A stretch of DNA of 64,000 nucleotides from Paenibacillus sp. oral taxon 786 str. D14 (lineage in GTDB: Bacteria > Bacillota > Bacilli > Paenibacillales > Paenibacillaceae). Positions 37,886 to 46,854 of this stretch are shown in pieces. Every line of letters begins with the position of its first letter. Positions within the stretch are counted from its first letter, which is position 1. Where the stretch lies: contig NZ_GG695976.1 of NCBI RefSeq assembly GCF_000159955.1, positions 113,961 through 177,960 on the forward strand, written 5' to 3'. The notes under the pieces were generated by a model, which saw nothing but the letters and a program-made list of their open reading frames with translations, had not been told where the DNA came from and did no database searches. The position numbers and the translations under genes were made by a program.

Positions 37886-38623
37886 ATGCGTACCATTACG
37901 ATGCAATGTAAAGCGGAAATGCTTCGGGTGATCCGCAACCCCTATTATGTATTTTGGTCGTTGTTGATGCCGGTCTTGTTCTACTTTATCTTCACGCGGG
38001 TCGTTAATACCGGGGCCGACAATCCGAGTGAATGGCGGGCGTATTACCTGATGTCCATGACGACCTTCAGCGTAATGGGGTCGGCGATTATGACGCTTGG
38101 CATCCGCCTGGTGCAGGAGCGTACCCAAGGCTGGGCGACCTTCATGCGAATCACGCCGCTGCCCGGTTCGATTTATTTCTTCGGCAAAATGTTCGGCCAA
38201 ACCATGATGCACCTGTTTTCCGTAGTGTTTATTTTTATCGCGGGGTATTTAATTAACGGGGTAACACTGCCTTGGTATCTGTGGATTTCCAGCGGGTTGT
38301 GGATCATTGCAGCTTCGCTTCCTTTTCTCGCGTTGGGGACGCTGGTGGGGCTGATGAAACGCGTGGATACGGCGAGCGGCGTCAGCAACGTTTTGTATCT
38401 GCTTCTAGCCGTCTCGGGCGGCATGTGGATGCCATTCGAAGTGCTGCCCAAGGTGATGCAGGCCATCGGCAAATGGCTGCCCTCCTACCAGTTCGGAAGC
38501 GGTGCCTGGTCCATCGTTCAGGGGGATGCGCCGAGTTGGCAAAGCGTGCTGATTTTGCTGGGCTACCTCTTTCTGTTTATGGTACTATCCACATATATCC
38601 GAAAAAAACAGGAAGCGGTGTAA
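37886..38623 (+). CDS. ABC-2 type transporter permease (YvfS-like)
   Basis: A 245-residue integral membrane protein with about six transmembrane segments and an ABC-2 permease C-terminal region (GGMWMPFEVLPKVMQAIGKWLPSY). GAGGAGG lies 10 nt before its ATG, and the gene begins 2 nt after the ATPase stop. It forms the channel, probably as a homodimer. Confidence 0.87.
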   Translation: MRTITMQCKAEMLRVIRNPYYVFWSLLMPVLFYFIFTRVVNTGADNPSEWRAYYLMSMTTFSVMGSAIMTLGIRLVQERTQGWATFMRITPLPGSIYFFGKMFGQTMMHLFSVVFIFIAGYLINGVTLPWYLWISSGLWIIAASLPFLALGTLVGLMKRVDTASGVSNVLYLLLAVSGGMWMPFEVLPKVMQAIGKWLPSYQFGSGAWSIVQGDAPSWQSVLILLGYLFLFMVLSTYIRKKQEAV

Positions 38624-38629
38624 TTTCAA

Positions 38630-39844
38630 ATGCGGTTCGGCAAGTTCGAGTTCGAATGGTTTCCGAAAAAATACGGCTGGTTCCCCTACATCTGGCCGAT
38701 CTACTTGGTTCTTCCTTTCTTCAACATTCGGGGAGAGCATGGAATCAAGCTGTGGATCGGCTGCGCGATGATCGTCTTGTTTGCCGTGACCTACCGCCAG
38801 TTATATTGGGTTACCGGCAAAGTATTTAACCTCTGGCTTGCGCTGCAAATGGCACTCATCCTCGCGCTCTGCATGTTCTATAGCCCGTATAACTTCTATT
38901 TGGGCTTCTTCACCTCGAACTTTATCGGTTGGTACACCGATCACAAGAAGTTCCATGTCGCCATTTCCTGCTTTGCTGCGGTGGAGGTGCTGTCGCTCCT
39001 GTTCGGCGCCCGGGATCTGGTGGCCGGCGACCTGCCGTTCATGATGCCCTTCCTCGTGATCATGCTGGTGATGCCTTACGGCATCCGTTCGATGGCGAGA
39101 CGGCAGCAATTGGAGCAGGAGCTCGACCGGGCGAACGAGCAGATTAAGGAGCTGATCAAGCGGGAGGAACGCATGCGAATCGCCCGCGATTTGCACGATA
39201 CGCTTGGGCATACCTTATCCCTGATCACGCTCAAAAGCCAGCTCGTCGAGAAGCTCGCCGCCAAAGACGCCGAACGGGCCCAAGCCGAGGCGCGGGAGAT
39301 CCAGCGCACCTCCCGGGCCGCGCTGCGGCAAGTGCGGGAGCTCGTCTCCGACATGCGGGCGATCACCGTCGCTGAGGCGCTGGCGGAAGCCGGCGAGATC
39401 CTGCGTGCGGCCGACATCGCCTTTGACGTAGAAGGCGATCCGCGGCTGACCGGCGTGTCGGACTTGACGCAGAACATCGTCAGCCTCTGCATTAAAGAGG
39501 CGGTGACGAACATCGTCAAGCATAGCCGGGCCACGCGCTGCGCCGTCACGATCGAGACCGCACCGGCGGAGGTGCGGCTGCAGATCGAGGACAACGGGAT
39601 CGGGTTGTCCTCGCGGAAAGTGGGCAGCGACGGGGTGTCCTCGCTGCCGGGCAACAGCGCCGCGGGCAACGGCCTGAAGGGCATGGCCGAGCGGTTGTCG
39701 CTGATCGACGGCACATTAACCGTCGGAGCGGGGAGCCTGGAAGGCTCGGACGGTTCCGAGGCCGGCTCCGGCCGGGGCACTCGGCTGCAGATCACCATCC
39801 CGCTGATCGTGAAAGAAGCTGCCAAAGAAGGTGAAACCGCATGA
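38630..39844 (+). CDS. DesK-like sensor histidine kinase
   Basis: A 404-residue kinase. Several N-terminal transmembrane segments (about 20-150, starting WFPYIWPIYLVLPF as in DesK) are followed by a coiled linker (RANEQIKELIKREERMRIARDLHDTLGH) with phospho-acceptor His189, and a HATPase_c domain (EAVTNIVKHS, GIGL, GNGLKGMAERL). B. subtilis DesK senses membrane fluidity. This close relative is linked to an ABC transporter rather than a desaturase, so membrane perturbation by its substrate is a plausible signal. It overlaps the response regulator gene by 4 nt. Confidence 0.9.
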   Translation: MRFGKFEFEWFPKKYGWFPYIWPIYLVLPFFNIRGEHGIKLWIGCAMIVLFAVTYRQLYWVTGKVFNLWLALQMALILALCMFYSPYNFYLGFFTSNFIGWYTDHKKFHVAISCFAAVEVLSLLFGARDLVAGDLPFMMPFLVIMLVMPYGIRSMARRQQLEQELDRANEQIKELIKREERMRIARDLHDTLGHTLSLITLKSQLVEKLAAKDAERAQAEAREIQRTSRAALRQVRELVSDMRAITVAEALAEAGEILRAADIAFDVEGDPRLTGVSDLTQNIVSLCIKEAVTNIVKHSRATRCAVTIETAPAEVRLQIEDNGIGLSSRKVGSDGVSSLPGNSAAGNGLKGMAERLSLIDGTLTVGAGSLEGSDGSEAGSGRGTRLQITIPLIVKEAAKEGETA

Positions 39845-40443
39845 TTCGCATCGTCATTGCCGAGGATCAACGTATGCTGCGGGGAGCGCTGGCCTCCCTG
39901 CTCGATCTGGAGGACGACCTCGAGGTTGTCGGTCAGGCAGGGGATGGCGCGGAGGCGCTGGCGCTCATCGAGAAGCTGCGCCCCGATGTCTGCCTAATGG
40001 ACATCGAGATGCCGCTGATGAGCGGACTGGAGGTGGCCGAGCGGCTGCAGGCCCAGGGATCGCCGTGCCGCGTTATCATCCTGACGACGTTCGCGCGGCC
40101 GGGCTACTTCGAGCGGGCGGTGAAAACCGGCGTCCAAGGCTACCTGCTCAAGGATGAATCCAGCGATCGGCTGGCGGAAGCGATCCGGCGGGTGAAGGCC
40201 GGCCACCGCGAGGCTTCGCCGGAGCTGGTCTTCGGCAGTCTCCGCCGGGACAATCCCTTGACCGCCCGCGAGCAGGAGATTCTGAGGCTGGCCGCCAAAG
40301 GCTGCACCGCCAGCGAGATTGCGGCTTCCCTGCACTTGTCCTACGGCACCGTCCGCAATTATATTTCCGAAATTTTGAACAAGCTGGAGGTCAAAAGCCG
40401 CATCGAAGCGGTCCGCCTCGCCGAAGAGAACGGTTGGATTTAA
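39841..40443 (+). CDS. DesR-like NarL-family response regulator
   Basis: A 200-residue regulator with receiver Asp54 (CLMDIEMP), the conserved ILTTFARPGYFERA segment shared with DesR, Lys in YLLKDESS and a LuxR-type helix-turn-helix (LTAREQEILRLAAKGCTASEIA ... VRNYISEILNKLEVKSRIEA). It is the last gene of the operon and the likely target of the kinase upstream. Paired palindromes at 36847-36875 are its candidate binding sites. Confidence 0.93.
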   Translation: MIRIVIAEDQRMLRGALASLLDLEDDLEVVGQAGDGAEALALIEKLRPDVCLMDIEMPLMSGLEVAERLQAQGSPCRVIILTTFARPGYFERAVKTGVQGYLLKDESSDRLAEAIRRVKAGHREASPELVFGSLRRDNPLTAREQEILRLAAKGCTASEIAASLHLSYGTVRNYISEILNKLEVKSRIEAVRLAEENGWI

Positions 40444-40462
40444 GCACACACGTGAGACGTGC

Positions 40463-40500
40463 AAAAGGACGCCGAGGTCGGCGTCCTTATGAGTTATTTT
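40463..40500 (+). terminator. terminator after the DesR-like gene
   Basis: AAGGACGCC and GGCGTCCTT form a 9-bp stem with a short loop. The tail (ATGAGTTATTTT) is only moderately T-rich. Confidence 0.7.
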
Positions 40501-40510
40501 CGGGATGCAA

Positions 40511-40688
40511 TCTATTCGATTTTTCGCATACATCCACGCGTTTGACGATCAAAAATCCGAATTGTATTCGATTTTTCATATAGATTCTTGGAGTTTGGGG
40601 TGGGATCGGCAAAATCTGTATGAAATTTCATATACAATCCTTTGAAATCGCCGAAATCCCCAAAATATACTTGATTTTTCGCATACAT
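40511..40688. repeat. 178-bp modular intergenic element with a different motif
   Basis: A 23-bp unit near TCTATTCGATTTTTCGCATA occurs at 40511 and 40563 (52 bp apart, direct), inverted and more diverged at 40614-40636, and again at 40666-40688, best read as direct. The last two unit ends are also 52 bp apart. The layout resembles the 187-bp elements but the motif is different. It lies in the space between the DesR-like gene and trxB. Confidence 0.65.
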
Positions 40689-40741
40689 TTAGGACGGCAA
40701 AGTGACATCCCCTGACTTCCCCCGTGATTCCTTCCCCAACT

Positions 40742-41701
40742 TTAACTCCCGGTCGGGCCGCTCCAATCATGCACCATGCTGCCCTCCAGGAACTTCTCGC
40801 AGTCCATGGCCGCCATGCAGCCGGACCCCGCCGCGGTGATCGCTTGGCGGTAACGCGTATCCTGTACGTCGCCGCAAGCAAATACCCCTGGCACGTTCGT
40901 CTCCGTGGTTCCCGGCTTCACAACGATATAGCCGTGTTCGTCGGTCTCCACTGCGCCGCCGAGAAACTTCGTGTTTGGCGTATGACCAATCGCCACGAAC
41001 ACCCCGTCGGCCTCCAGCAGCTCCTCCTGACCATCGGCATTGTTCCGCACCTTCAGGCCCTTCACTTTGACGCCGCCCTCATCCGTCACCACTTCCAACG
41101 GTGTACGGTTCAGCGCCCAGCGGATTTTCTCGTTGGCTTTGGCGCGATCCTGCATGATTTTGGAGGCGCGCAGCTCCTCCCGCCGATGCACGATCGTTAC
41201 CTCGGTCGCGAATCGCGTCAGGAAGTTCGCCTCCTCCATAGCGGAGTCACCGCCTCCGACGACGAGGAGTTTTTTGCCGCGGAAAAAGAACCCGTCGCAG
41301 GTCGCGCAGGTACTAACCCCTCGGCCCACGTTCTCTTGCTCGCCTGGGATACCCAGATATTTCGCCGATGCCCCGGTCGATATAATTACCGATTCGGACT
41401 CTAGCACCTGACCGCCTTCCAGCGTCACTTGAAACGGCCGCTTGGAGAAATCCACCTTCTCCACCCAGCCGCTCCGAAATTCTGCACCAAACCGTTCCGC
41501 TTGCTTGCGCATGTTATCCATCAGCTCAGGGCCCATAATTCCTTCCGGAAAGCCAGGAAAATTTTCCACTTCCGTCGTCGTGGTCAACTGGCCGCCCGGC
41601 TCCAATCCCTCGATCACCACCGGGCTCAGATTCGCCCGCGCCAAATAAATCGCCGCCGTTAATCCGGCCGGCCCCGTTCCAATCACCAATACTTTGTGCA
41701 T
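40742..41701 (-). CDS. trxB: thioredoxin reductase
   Basis: A 319-residue flavoprotein with the FAD motif GTGPAGLTAAIYLARA (8-23), redox-active Cys132-Ala-Thr-Cys135 (TCATCDG), the NADPH motif GGGDSAMEEANFL and the C-terminal FAD motif GVFACGDVQDTRYRQ. It reduces thioredoxin with NADPH in the cytoplasm. AAGGAGG precedes the ATG. It follows a TPR protein gene, as in B. subtilis yvcD-trxB. Confidence 0.97.
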   Translation of the reverse strand: MHKVLVIGTGPAGLTAAIYLARANLSPVVIEGLEPGGQLTTTTEVENFPGFPEGIMGPELMDNMRKQAERFGAEFRSGWVEKVDFSKRPFQVTLEGGQVLESESVIISTGASAKYLGIPGEQENVGRGVSTCATCDGFFFRGKKLLVVGGGDSAMEEANFLTRFATEVTIVHRREELRASKIMQDRAKANEKIRWALNRTPLEVVTDEGGVKVKGLKVRNNADGQEELLEADGVFVAIGHTPNTKFLGGAVETDEHGYIVVKPGTTETNVPGVFACGDVQDTRYRQAITAAGSGCMAAMDCEKFLEGSMVHDWSGPTGS

Positions 41702-41809
41702 ACGCTCGTACCTCCTTGGTTCCTAGGAAATAGCTCGACCCGTCGATTCCTATGTAAATGGAATACTCCATCAAATTTTCCCCAAGTTGGACCTGCTTTA
41801 CCCATCAAA

Positions 41810-43546
41810 CTATTGGACCGAAGGAAAAATCTCCGCGAGCTTCTCCTTCACGCCGCATACTTCATCCACCCGTTGAACATAACGGCGTGCCGTAGAGGCG
41901 GAAATATTGTATTTCTGCGCCACCTGCTCGTAAGTGACGGATTGTCCGTGCATTTTGGCCGTCAAGTATTCAAGTGCCGCGGCCCAGCCCTCCAAATGGG
42001 AGACCGTTGGCGTATCCGGATATAACCGGGTGAGAAAATCCGCCCACAACGTCTCCATATCATGCTGCTGCTGAAGATCAAAGCTCCGCTTCATCCGCTC
42101 CAGAGCCAAATCCACAACCGCTTGCCACTCGCTCCGCCATACCGGCAGCTGCGTGGTCACCCGGCTTGGATCGACCAGCGTTGTCGTCGCACCGGAACGA
42201 ACCGGCAGCGGCTGGTTCACGCCGAGATTGCGGAGCACGAACAAAGCCATTTCCTTCAAATACGCATCTTCCTCCGGCTCCAGCAAGAAGGCTTGCAGCG
42301 CCTCCTCAACCTCCCGGTCAGCAATCAGGCCCATCGCCTGAATGACTTGAAGCTTGGTTTTGTTGTCCCCGTGGCGCAGCGCCCAGAAGAATGAGGAACG
42401 AATCAGCGGGTTCTCTTTCATCTCGGCCGGGATTCCTTCTTCTGAAGCCTCCCACCGCTTCATTTGCTCCTCGAACGGAAGCAGGTACTGATAATTGACA
42501 GGAACCGGTTCCGCCTCGGGATGCTCACGCTCCTGGGACAGAATATTCAAATAATAGCCCGGCACGCTCGATTTCGGATCCAGCCTTTTCGCCGTATTCC
42601 ATAGCTGCTCGGCTTCAGCCTTCCGTCCCGTATGGTAGGCAGCCACCGCGGCATAGTGATACAGGCTGGCATCCAAGTTCGTCTCATTCCCGCGCATCAG
42701 CCGCATAAAATGGCCAAAGGCCGCTTCGTGCCGCCCCAAGATGCCCATGGTTGTCGCCAGCTTGAACACGTGCTCTTGGTGGAAAGGAACGATATTTTCC
42801 AATCGGCCGGCCAACTCTTCCAGCGCCTCGCGGTTTCCAGCATGCTGATAAAAAATCGCCAGATTACATAAGGCGTGCAAATTTCCGGGATCCTTCACCA
42901 GCACCTCTTCCACGGTTTCCACCGCCTTGTGGAACAATCCCAGGTAGTAATACCCTAATGCGAGATTGTTACGGGCCGCCAGGAAATCGGGAAGGCTCTG
43001 CACCAGCTCCTCCAGCATTTTGACGGCTTGAGCGAACTTACCTTCTTCTAGCAACGCACGCGCCTGATCGTGCTCATAGACGCCATGCCGCGATTTGATG
43101 CTCTTTAATTTCGTTGGGCGGTCCAGCTCGTATTGCAGCAGGTCGATCATCTCCTCGGCCTCGCTCAGGAACTGCCCCTGTTCATCCTCCTCCAAATAGC
43201 GGATGAGCGCTTCTTCGGCCGCTTCAAACATATCCATATTGGCGTAATTGTTCGCCATATAGAAATAACATTCCGTCATGGACGGGTCGATCTCCTCCAG
43301 CACGGTCTGGAGCACCTCATTGGATGCCGCATAGTCCCCCATCTCCGATAGAATCCCGGCCATATTGCAGTGGTTCACCGGGTTGTTCGGCTCGTATTCT
43401 ACGGCTTTGCGGAAATATTTTAATGCCTTGTCGTAGCGATAACGGTCCAACGAAGAAACGGCTCTCTCGAAGAAAAATCCCGCATCCATCGAGATCGGCA
43501 GCACTTTCCCCCGCTGGGTTTTAGCCGGTCGCTTTCTTTCCTTCAA
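41810..43546 (-). CDS. TPR-repeat protein with C-terminal helix-turn-helix (YvcD-like)
   Basis: A 578-residue protein made largely of tetratricopeptide repeats (for example DKALKYFRKAVEYEPNNPVNHCNMA, FAQAVKMLEELVQSLPDFLAARNNLALGYYYLG and FHKAVETVEEVLVKDPGNLHALCNLA as successive units). The C-terminus has a helix-turn-helix-like segment (TYEQVAQKYNISASTARRYVQRV). The start is taken as the TTG at 43546, because AAAGGAGG lies 8 nt upstream; the longer frame to 43648 has no binding site. It is probably a cytoplasmic scaffold, conserved upstream of trxB in Bacillus. Its function is not established. Confidence 0.87.
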   Translation of the reverse strand: MKERKRPAKTQRGKVLPISMDAGFFFERAVSSLDRYRYDKALKYFRKAVEYEPNNPVNHCNMAGILSEMGDYAASNEVLQTVLEEIDPSMTECYFYMANNYANMDMFEAAEEALIRYLEEDEQGQFLSEAEEMIDLLQYELDRPTKLKSIKSRHGVYEHDQARALLEEGKFAQAVKMLEELVQSLPDFLAARNNLALGYYYLGLFHKAVETVEEVLVKDPGNLHALCNLAIFYQHAGNREALEELAGRLENIVPFHQEHVFKLATTMGILGRHEAAFGHFMRLMRGNETNLDASLYHYAAVAAYHTGRKAEAEQLWNTAKRLDPKSSVPGYYLNILSQEREHPEAEPVPVNYQYLLPFEEQMKRWEASEEGIPAEMKENPLIRSSFFWALRHGDNKTKLQVIQAMGLIADREVEEALQAFLLEPEEDAYLKEMALFVLRNLGVNQPLPVRSGATTTLVDPSRVTTQLPVWRSEWQAVVDLALERMKRSFDLQQQHDMETLWADFLTRLYPDTPTVSHLEGWAAALEYLTAKMHGQSVTYEQVAQKYNISASTARRYVQRVDEVCGVKEKLAEIFPSVQ

Positions 43547-43753
43547 GCAAGGCACCTCCTTTGATTTCATTCTTCCAAGTCTACTTTCCGTAAGTTTCAG
43601 GTAAACTCTCCATTCCACAGTATAACATAGGAGAAGCTGTCCTCCCACGGGGAATCCAATCGGAAAATAACGGATACGCCGCTACTGGAAGGAAATCCGC
43701 TCTCCGCAGGCGAATAATTTGAGATATTTGCAGAGAAAGGAGCTATTTCCATT

Positions 43754-43876
43754 ATGGAGTTCGTTTGGGAAAACACGGTTGTTGCCTTATTGATATTCGC
43801 ACTGGTGATTTACATCCTCTGGTCCATTTTTTTCAGAAAAAAACGGCACTCAGGACAGATTGCAGCAAATCCGTAA
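43754..43876 (+). CDS. small single-pass membrane protein (40 aa)
   Basis: A 40-residue open frame starting MEFVWENTVV. One strong hydrophobic helix (about 9-27, ALLIFALVIYILWSIFF) is followed by a basic tail (RKKRH). AAAGGAG lies 11 nt upstream of the ATG. The sequence reads as a typical small membrane protein. Its end overlaps the start of the truncated DUF1801 frame by 17 nt. Expression is not proven; the binding site could originally have belonged to the DUF1801 gene. Confidence 0.5.
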   Translation: MEFVWENTVVALLIFALVIYILWSIFFRKKRHSGQIAANP

Positions 43877-44186
43877 GCTGGTTCAGGAGGTTGCGCCTAA
43901 CGCAATCGAGCGGATCAGCTATCAAATGCCGACCTTTGAAACCGATGGCAGAATCCTGGTGCATTTCGCAGCGTTTAAGAAACATATCGGTTTTTACCCA
44001 ACCCCCAACGGTACTAAGGAATTTGCGGAGGAACTGTCCCATTACAAAGGCGGGAAAGGGTCAGTACAGTTTCCCTTGGACCAGCCGCTGCCGTTGGATC
44101 TGATTCGCCGCATCGTTCTCTTCCGCGCGGCGGAAAACCGCCTGGCCGCCGAAGCCAAAGCTGCTAAGAAGCGTAGGAACCAATAA
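43860..44186 (+). CDS. DUF1801 (YdhG-type) protein, N-terminally shortened
   Basis: 108 residues from a TTG at 43860. The DUF1801 core is intact: QQIRKLVQEVAPNAIERISY, QMPTFETDGRILVHFAAFKKHIGFYP and SVQFPLDQPLPLDLIRRIVLFR, with a basic C-terminus. Family members are around 115-125 residues and start with a segment of the type EYIATFPEDVQ, which is missing here; the upstream frame reads FSEKNGTQDR before running into a stop. The gene is therefore either shortened with a weak AGGA site or a recent remnant. The B. subtilis relative is described as an iron chaperone-like protein. Confidence 0.7.
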   Translation: MQQIRKLVQEVAPNAIERISYQMPTFETDGRILVHFAAFKKHIGFYPTPNGTKEFAEELSHYKGGKGSVQFPLDQPLPLDLIRRIVLFRAAENRLAAEAKAAKKRRNQ

Positions 44187-44195
44187 CTCGTGAAC

Positions 44196-44228
44196 AAAAA
44201 AGCCGCTTCTTCAGCGGCTTGGCTTTTT
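44196..44228. terminator. bidirectional terminator between DUF1801 and prs
   Basis: AAGCCGC/GCGGCTT stem with a 7-nt loop. There is a T-run on the plus side (CTTTTT) and six T on the minus side, so it can end both the DUF1801 gene and the his-prs operon. Confidence 0.85.
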
Positions 44229-44248
44229 ACTTGAATGATGTTGGACTT

Positions 44249-45196
44249 CTAAATGCCTCGATCTTTGAACAAAGCGGCAATCGACCCGCCCTCCAGAATG
44301 AACTGCGTCGCCCGGGCTAGCATGGGCGCTACTGAGAGCACCTGCACATGGGGAGAATGCAGCTCCGGCTGCGCGATCGAATCGGTGACGACCACTTGCC
44401 GGATATTGGGATGCTTCAGCTTCTCCAGGGCATTGTCCGAGAAGAGCCCGTGCGTTGCGCACACATAGGCGTCCTCCGCGCCCCGTTCCTTTAACCCTTC
44501 GACAACGTTTACAATGGTGGAGCCAGTGTCGATCAAATCCTCGATAATAATCGGCGTATGCCCGGCCACGTCGCCGATCACATGCGTGATCACCGACTGG
44601 TTGTGCGCGGGACGCTTCTTAATCATGATGGCAAACGGCGAGTCCAGTCCGTTGGCCAGCTTCTCCGCCATCGAGGCCCGTCCCGCATCCGGCGAGACGA
44701 TCACGGGATTCGGAATCTGCTGGGCCCGCAGGTAATCGGTCATCAAGTCTAACGCGGTCAGATGATCGACCGGAATGTTGAAGAAGCCCTGAATCGCCGG
44801 CGCGTGCAAATCGATCGTCACGACCCGACTCGCCCCAGCCGTCGTCAGCACATCAGCGAGCAGCTTAGCCGAAATCGGTTCCCGCGGCGCGGATTTACGC
44901 TCCTGCCGGGCGTAGCCGTAATAAGGCATGATGACGTTCACCGTGCGGGCGGAAGCCCGCTTGGCCGCATCGATCATCACCAGGAGCTCGACGAACATCT
45001 CATTAATCGGATGGGATAGCGACTGTACGAGAAATACGTCATAATTACGGATACTTTCCTCATAATGCACATAAATTTCTCCGCTTTTGAAGCGCGACAA
45101 TTTCACCTTCCCGGGTTCGATCCCGAGTCGACTGCAGATATCCGATACCAGCTTCGGATTGGACGAACCGGAAAACATGCGCATTTTGGCTTCCAT
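44249..45196 (-). CDS. prs: ribose-phosphate pyrophosphokinase
   Basis: A 315-residue PRPP synthetase with the metal/ribose-phosphate motif VVTIDLHAPAIQGFFNIPVDHL, the PRPP loop DLIDTGSTIVNVVEGL and the N-terminal SGSSNPKLVSDI segment. It makes PRPP, the first substrate of HisG. It is the last gene of the histidine cluster, 114 nt after hisJ. The housekeeping prs of Firmicutes usually lies near glmU/gcaD, so this may be a second, pathway-dedicated copy. Confidence 0.93.
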   Translation of the reverse strand: MEAKMRMFSGSSNPKLVSDICSRLGIEPGKVKLSRFKSGEIYVHYEESIRNYDVFLVQSLSHPINEMFVELLVMIDAAKRASARTVNVIMPYYGYARQERKSAPREPISAKLLADVLTTAGASRVVTIDLHAPAIQGFFNIPVDHLTALDLMTDYLRAQQIPNPVIVSPDAGRASMAEKLANGLDSPFAIMIKKRPAHNQSVITHVIGDVAGHTPIIIEDLIDTGSTIVNVVEGLKERGAEDAYVCATHGLFSDNALEKLKHPNIRQVVVTDSIAQPELHSPHVQVLSVAPMLARATQFILEGGSIAALFKDRGI

Positions 45197-45310
45197 AACA
45201 TCCTCCCGAATCCTTATTTATGACATTTAAGACTTGGACATCCCTACACTATTATCGTACATGGATTCGATCGGGGCGTCCAGCAATTTCCAGCCATGGC
45301 TTTGGGGCTC

Positions 45311-46141
45311 TTACTTATCTGCTTCCAAAGGAATCATCGTCCGCCGACGTCCCTTGAACGTCGCCAACTCCCGCACTCCCAGTTTATACAGCAGCGTTCG
45401 CGCTTGATCCAAATGTTCGCTCAGCTTCTGGGGATCATGGGCATCCGACCCCACCGTCAGCGGGATCCCCATCTCGATGGCCGCCTGCAAGATCCGCTCG
45501 CTAGGGAACATCTCCGCACAAGGCTTCGACAGTCCCGAGGCATTAAGCTCGATCGCGATCCCGGCTTCTTTCACGGCAGCCAAGGCCCGCCGCTCCAGCT
45601 CAATCGTCTCTTGCTCCAGCTCCGGCCCAGGCTTGTACCCAAACCGCTTAATGACGTCGAGGTGGCCAAGGAAATCGTAAAACCCGGTTTGCGCCGCTTT
45701 GGTCACGGCATCATAGTATTGCGCATATACCGCGAACACATCCTTGCCTTCCCAGTTGTGGACCTGGCGGAAATCCGATACATCCCATTCCCCGAGAAAA
45801 TGCACCGAACCGATCACATAATCCCACGGATATGCTGTGATGATGCGTTCGATTTGCTCCTCCCAGCCTTCGATATAATCGCCTTCCAGGCCGACGCGTA
45901 CATCGATCTGCCCGCGGTATTTTTCCTTCAGGCGAAAAGCCTCCTCCACGTACCGCGGCAGCTCCTCCATCGGCATTGCCATTTCCGGATAATAGGCAGC
46001 CGGATCCACATGCAGCAGCGGCATATGGTCAGAGACGCCCAGCTGGGACAACCCGATCTCGATCCCTCGGCGGATGTAATCCTCCAGTGCGCCAGCGGCA
46101 TGACCACAGCGTTCATGATGGGTATGGTAGTCGATCAGCAT
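45311..46141 (-). CDS. hisJ: histidinol-phosphatase, PHP family
   Basis: A 276-residue PHP-domain phosphatase with metal ligands in DYHTHHERCGHAAG at the N-terminus, SDHMPLLH, GLEGDYIEGWE, IGSVHFLGEWDV and, near the C-terminus, TVGSDAHDPQKL. It hydrolyses histidinol phosphate to histidinol, the step before HisD. In B. subtilis hisJ lies away from the his operon; here it is placed inside the cluster after hisIE. Confidence 0.93.
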   Translation of the reverse strand: MLIDYHTHHERCGHAAGALEDYIRRGIEIGLSQLGVSDHMPLLHVDPAAYYPEMAMPMEELPRYVEEAFRLKEKYRGQIDVRVGLEGDYIEGWEEQIERIITAYPWDYVIGSVHFLGEWDVSDFRQVHNWEGKDVFAVYAQYYDAVTKAAQTGFYDFLGHLDVIKRFGYKPGPELEQETIELERRALAAVKEAGIAIELNASGLSKPCAEMFPSERILQAAIEMGIPLTVGSDAHDPQKLSEHLDQARTLLYKLGVRELATFKGRRRTMIPLEADK

Positions 46142-46158
46142 CTTTTCACCCCTCCGCT

Positions 46159-46854
46159 TTAGTCACGCCGCGGCCGCTCATGACGCCGCTCCAGCTCCTG
46201 CATAATTTCATCCAGCGGCAAATTGCGCTCACGCAGCAACACCAGCAGATGGTAGATCAGGTCGCTGACTTCGTAACGCAGCTCATCGTTATCGCCGTTT
46301 TTGGCTGCGATAATTGACTCGGCGGTTTCTTCGCCGACCTTTTTGAGGATTTTATCGAGACCTTTTTCAAACAAATACGTGGTGTACGCCCCTTCGGGAC
46401 GCTCGGTATAACGCTCCGCAATCAACTGCTCCAGCTCAGCCAGCACCTTGAACCGTTCATCGGCACCGCTCCCCGATCCCGTAGAGGCAGCAGCAGCCGT
46501 GCGATAGAAGCACGTAGGCTCTCCCGTGTGGCAAGCCGGCCCGTTCGCAATGACCTCAACGAGCAGCGTATCGCCGTCACAATCATACTTCAAGGCCGTG
46601 ATCTGCTGCGTGTTGCCGGAGGTCGCCCCTTTGTTCCACAGCTCCGCGCGCGACCGGCTCCAGAACCACGTCTGGCCGGTTTCCACCGATTTGCGCAGCG
46701 ACTCGCGGTTCATGTAGGCCAGCATTAGCACTTCCTTGCTGCGCGCATCCTGGACAATGGCCGGCACAAGACCGGCTGCATCCCACTTCACCGTCTGCTC
46801 CAACGCTTCGATCGGAAGCGAGAGTTGCAGGGTCTGTTGATTTTCTGCGGTCAT
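46159..46854 (-). CDS. hisIE: bifunctional phosphoribosyl-AMP cyclohydrolase / phosphoribosyl-ATP pyrophosphatase
   Basis: A 231-residue fusion. The N-terminal HisI domain (about 20-125) contains [32 protein letters not shown] and [11 protein letters not shown]. The C-terminal HisE domain (about 140-225) contains [18 protein letters not shown] and [13 protein letters not shown]. It carries out steps 2 and 3 of histidine synthesis. The start overlaps the hisF stop by 4 nt. Confidence 0.96.
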   Translation of the reverse strand: MTAENQQTLQLSLPIEALEQTVKWDAAGLVPAIVQDARSKEVLMLAYMNRESLRKSVETGQTWFWSRSRAELWNKGATSGNTQQITALKYDCDGDTLLVEVIANGPACHTGEPTCFYRTAAAASTGSGSGADERFKVLAELEQLIAERYTERPEGAYTTYLFEKGLDKILKKVGEETAESIIAAKNGDNDELRYEVSDLIYHLLVLLRERNLPLDEIMQELERRHERPRRD

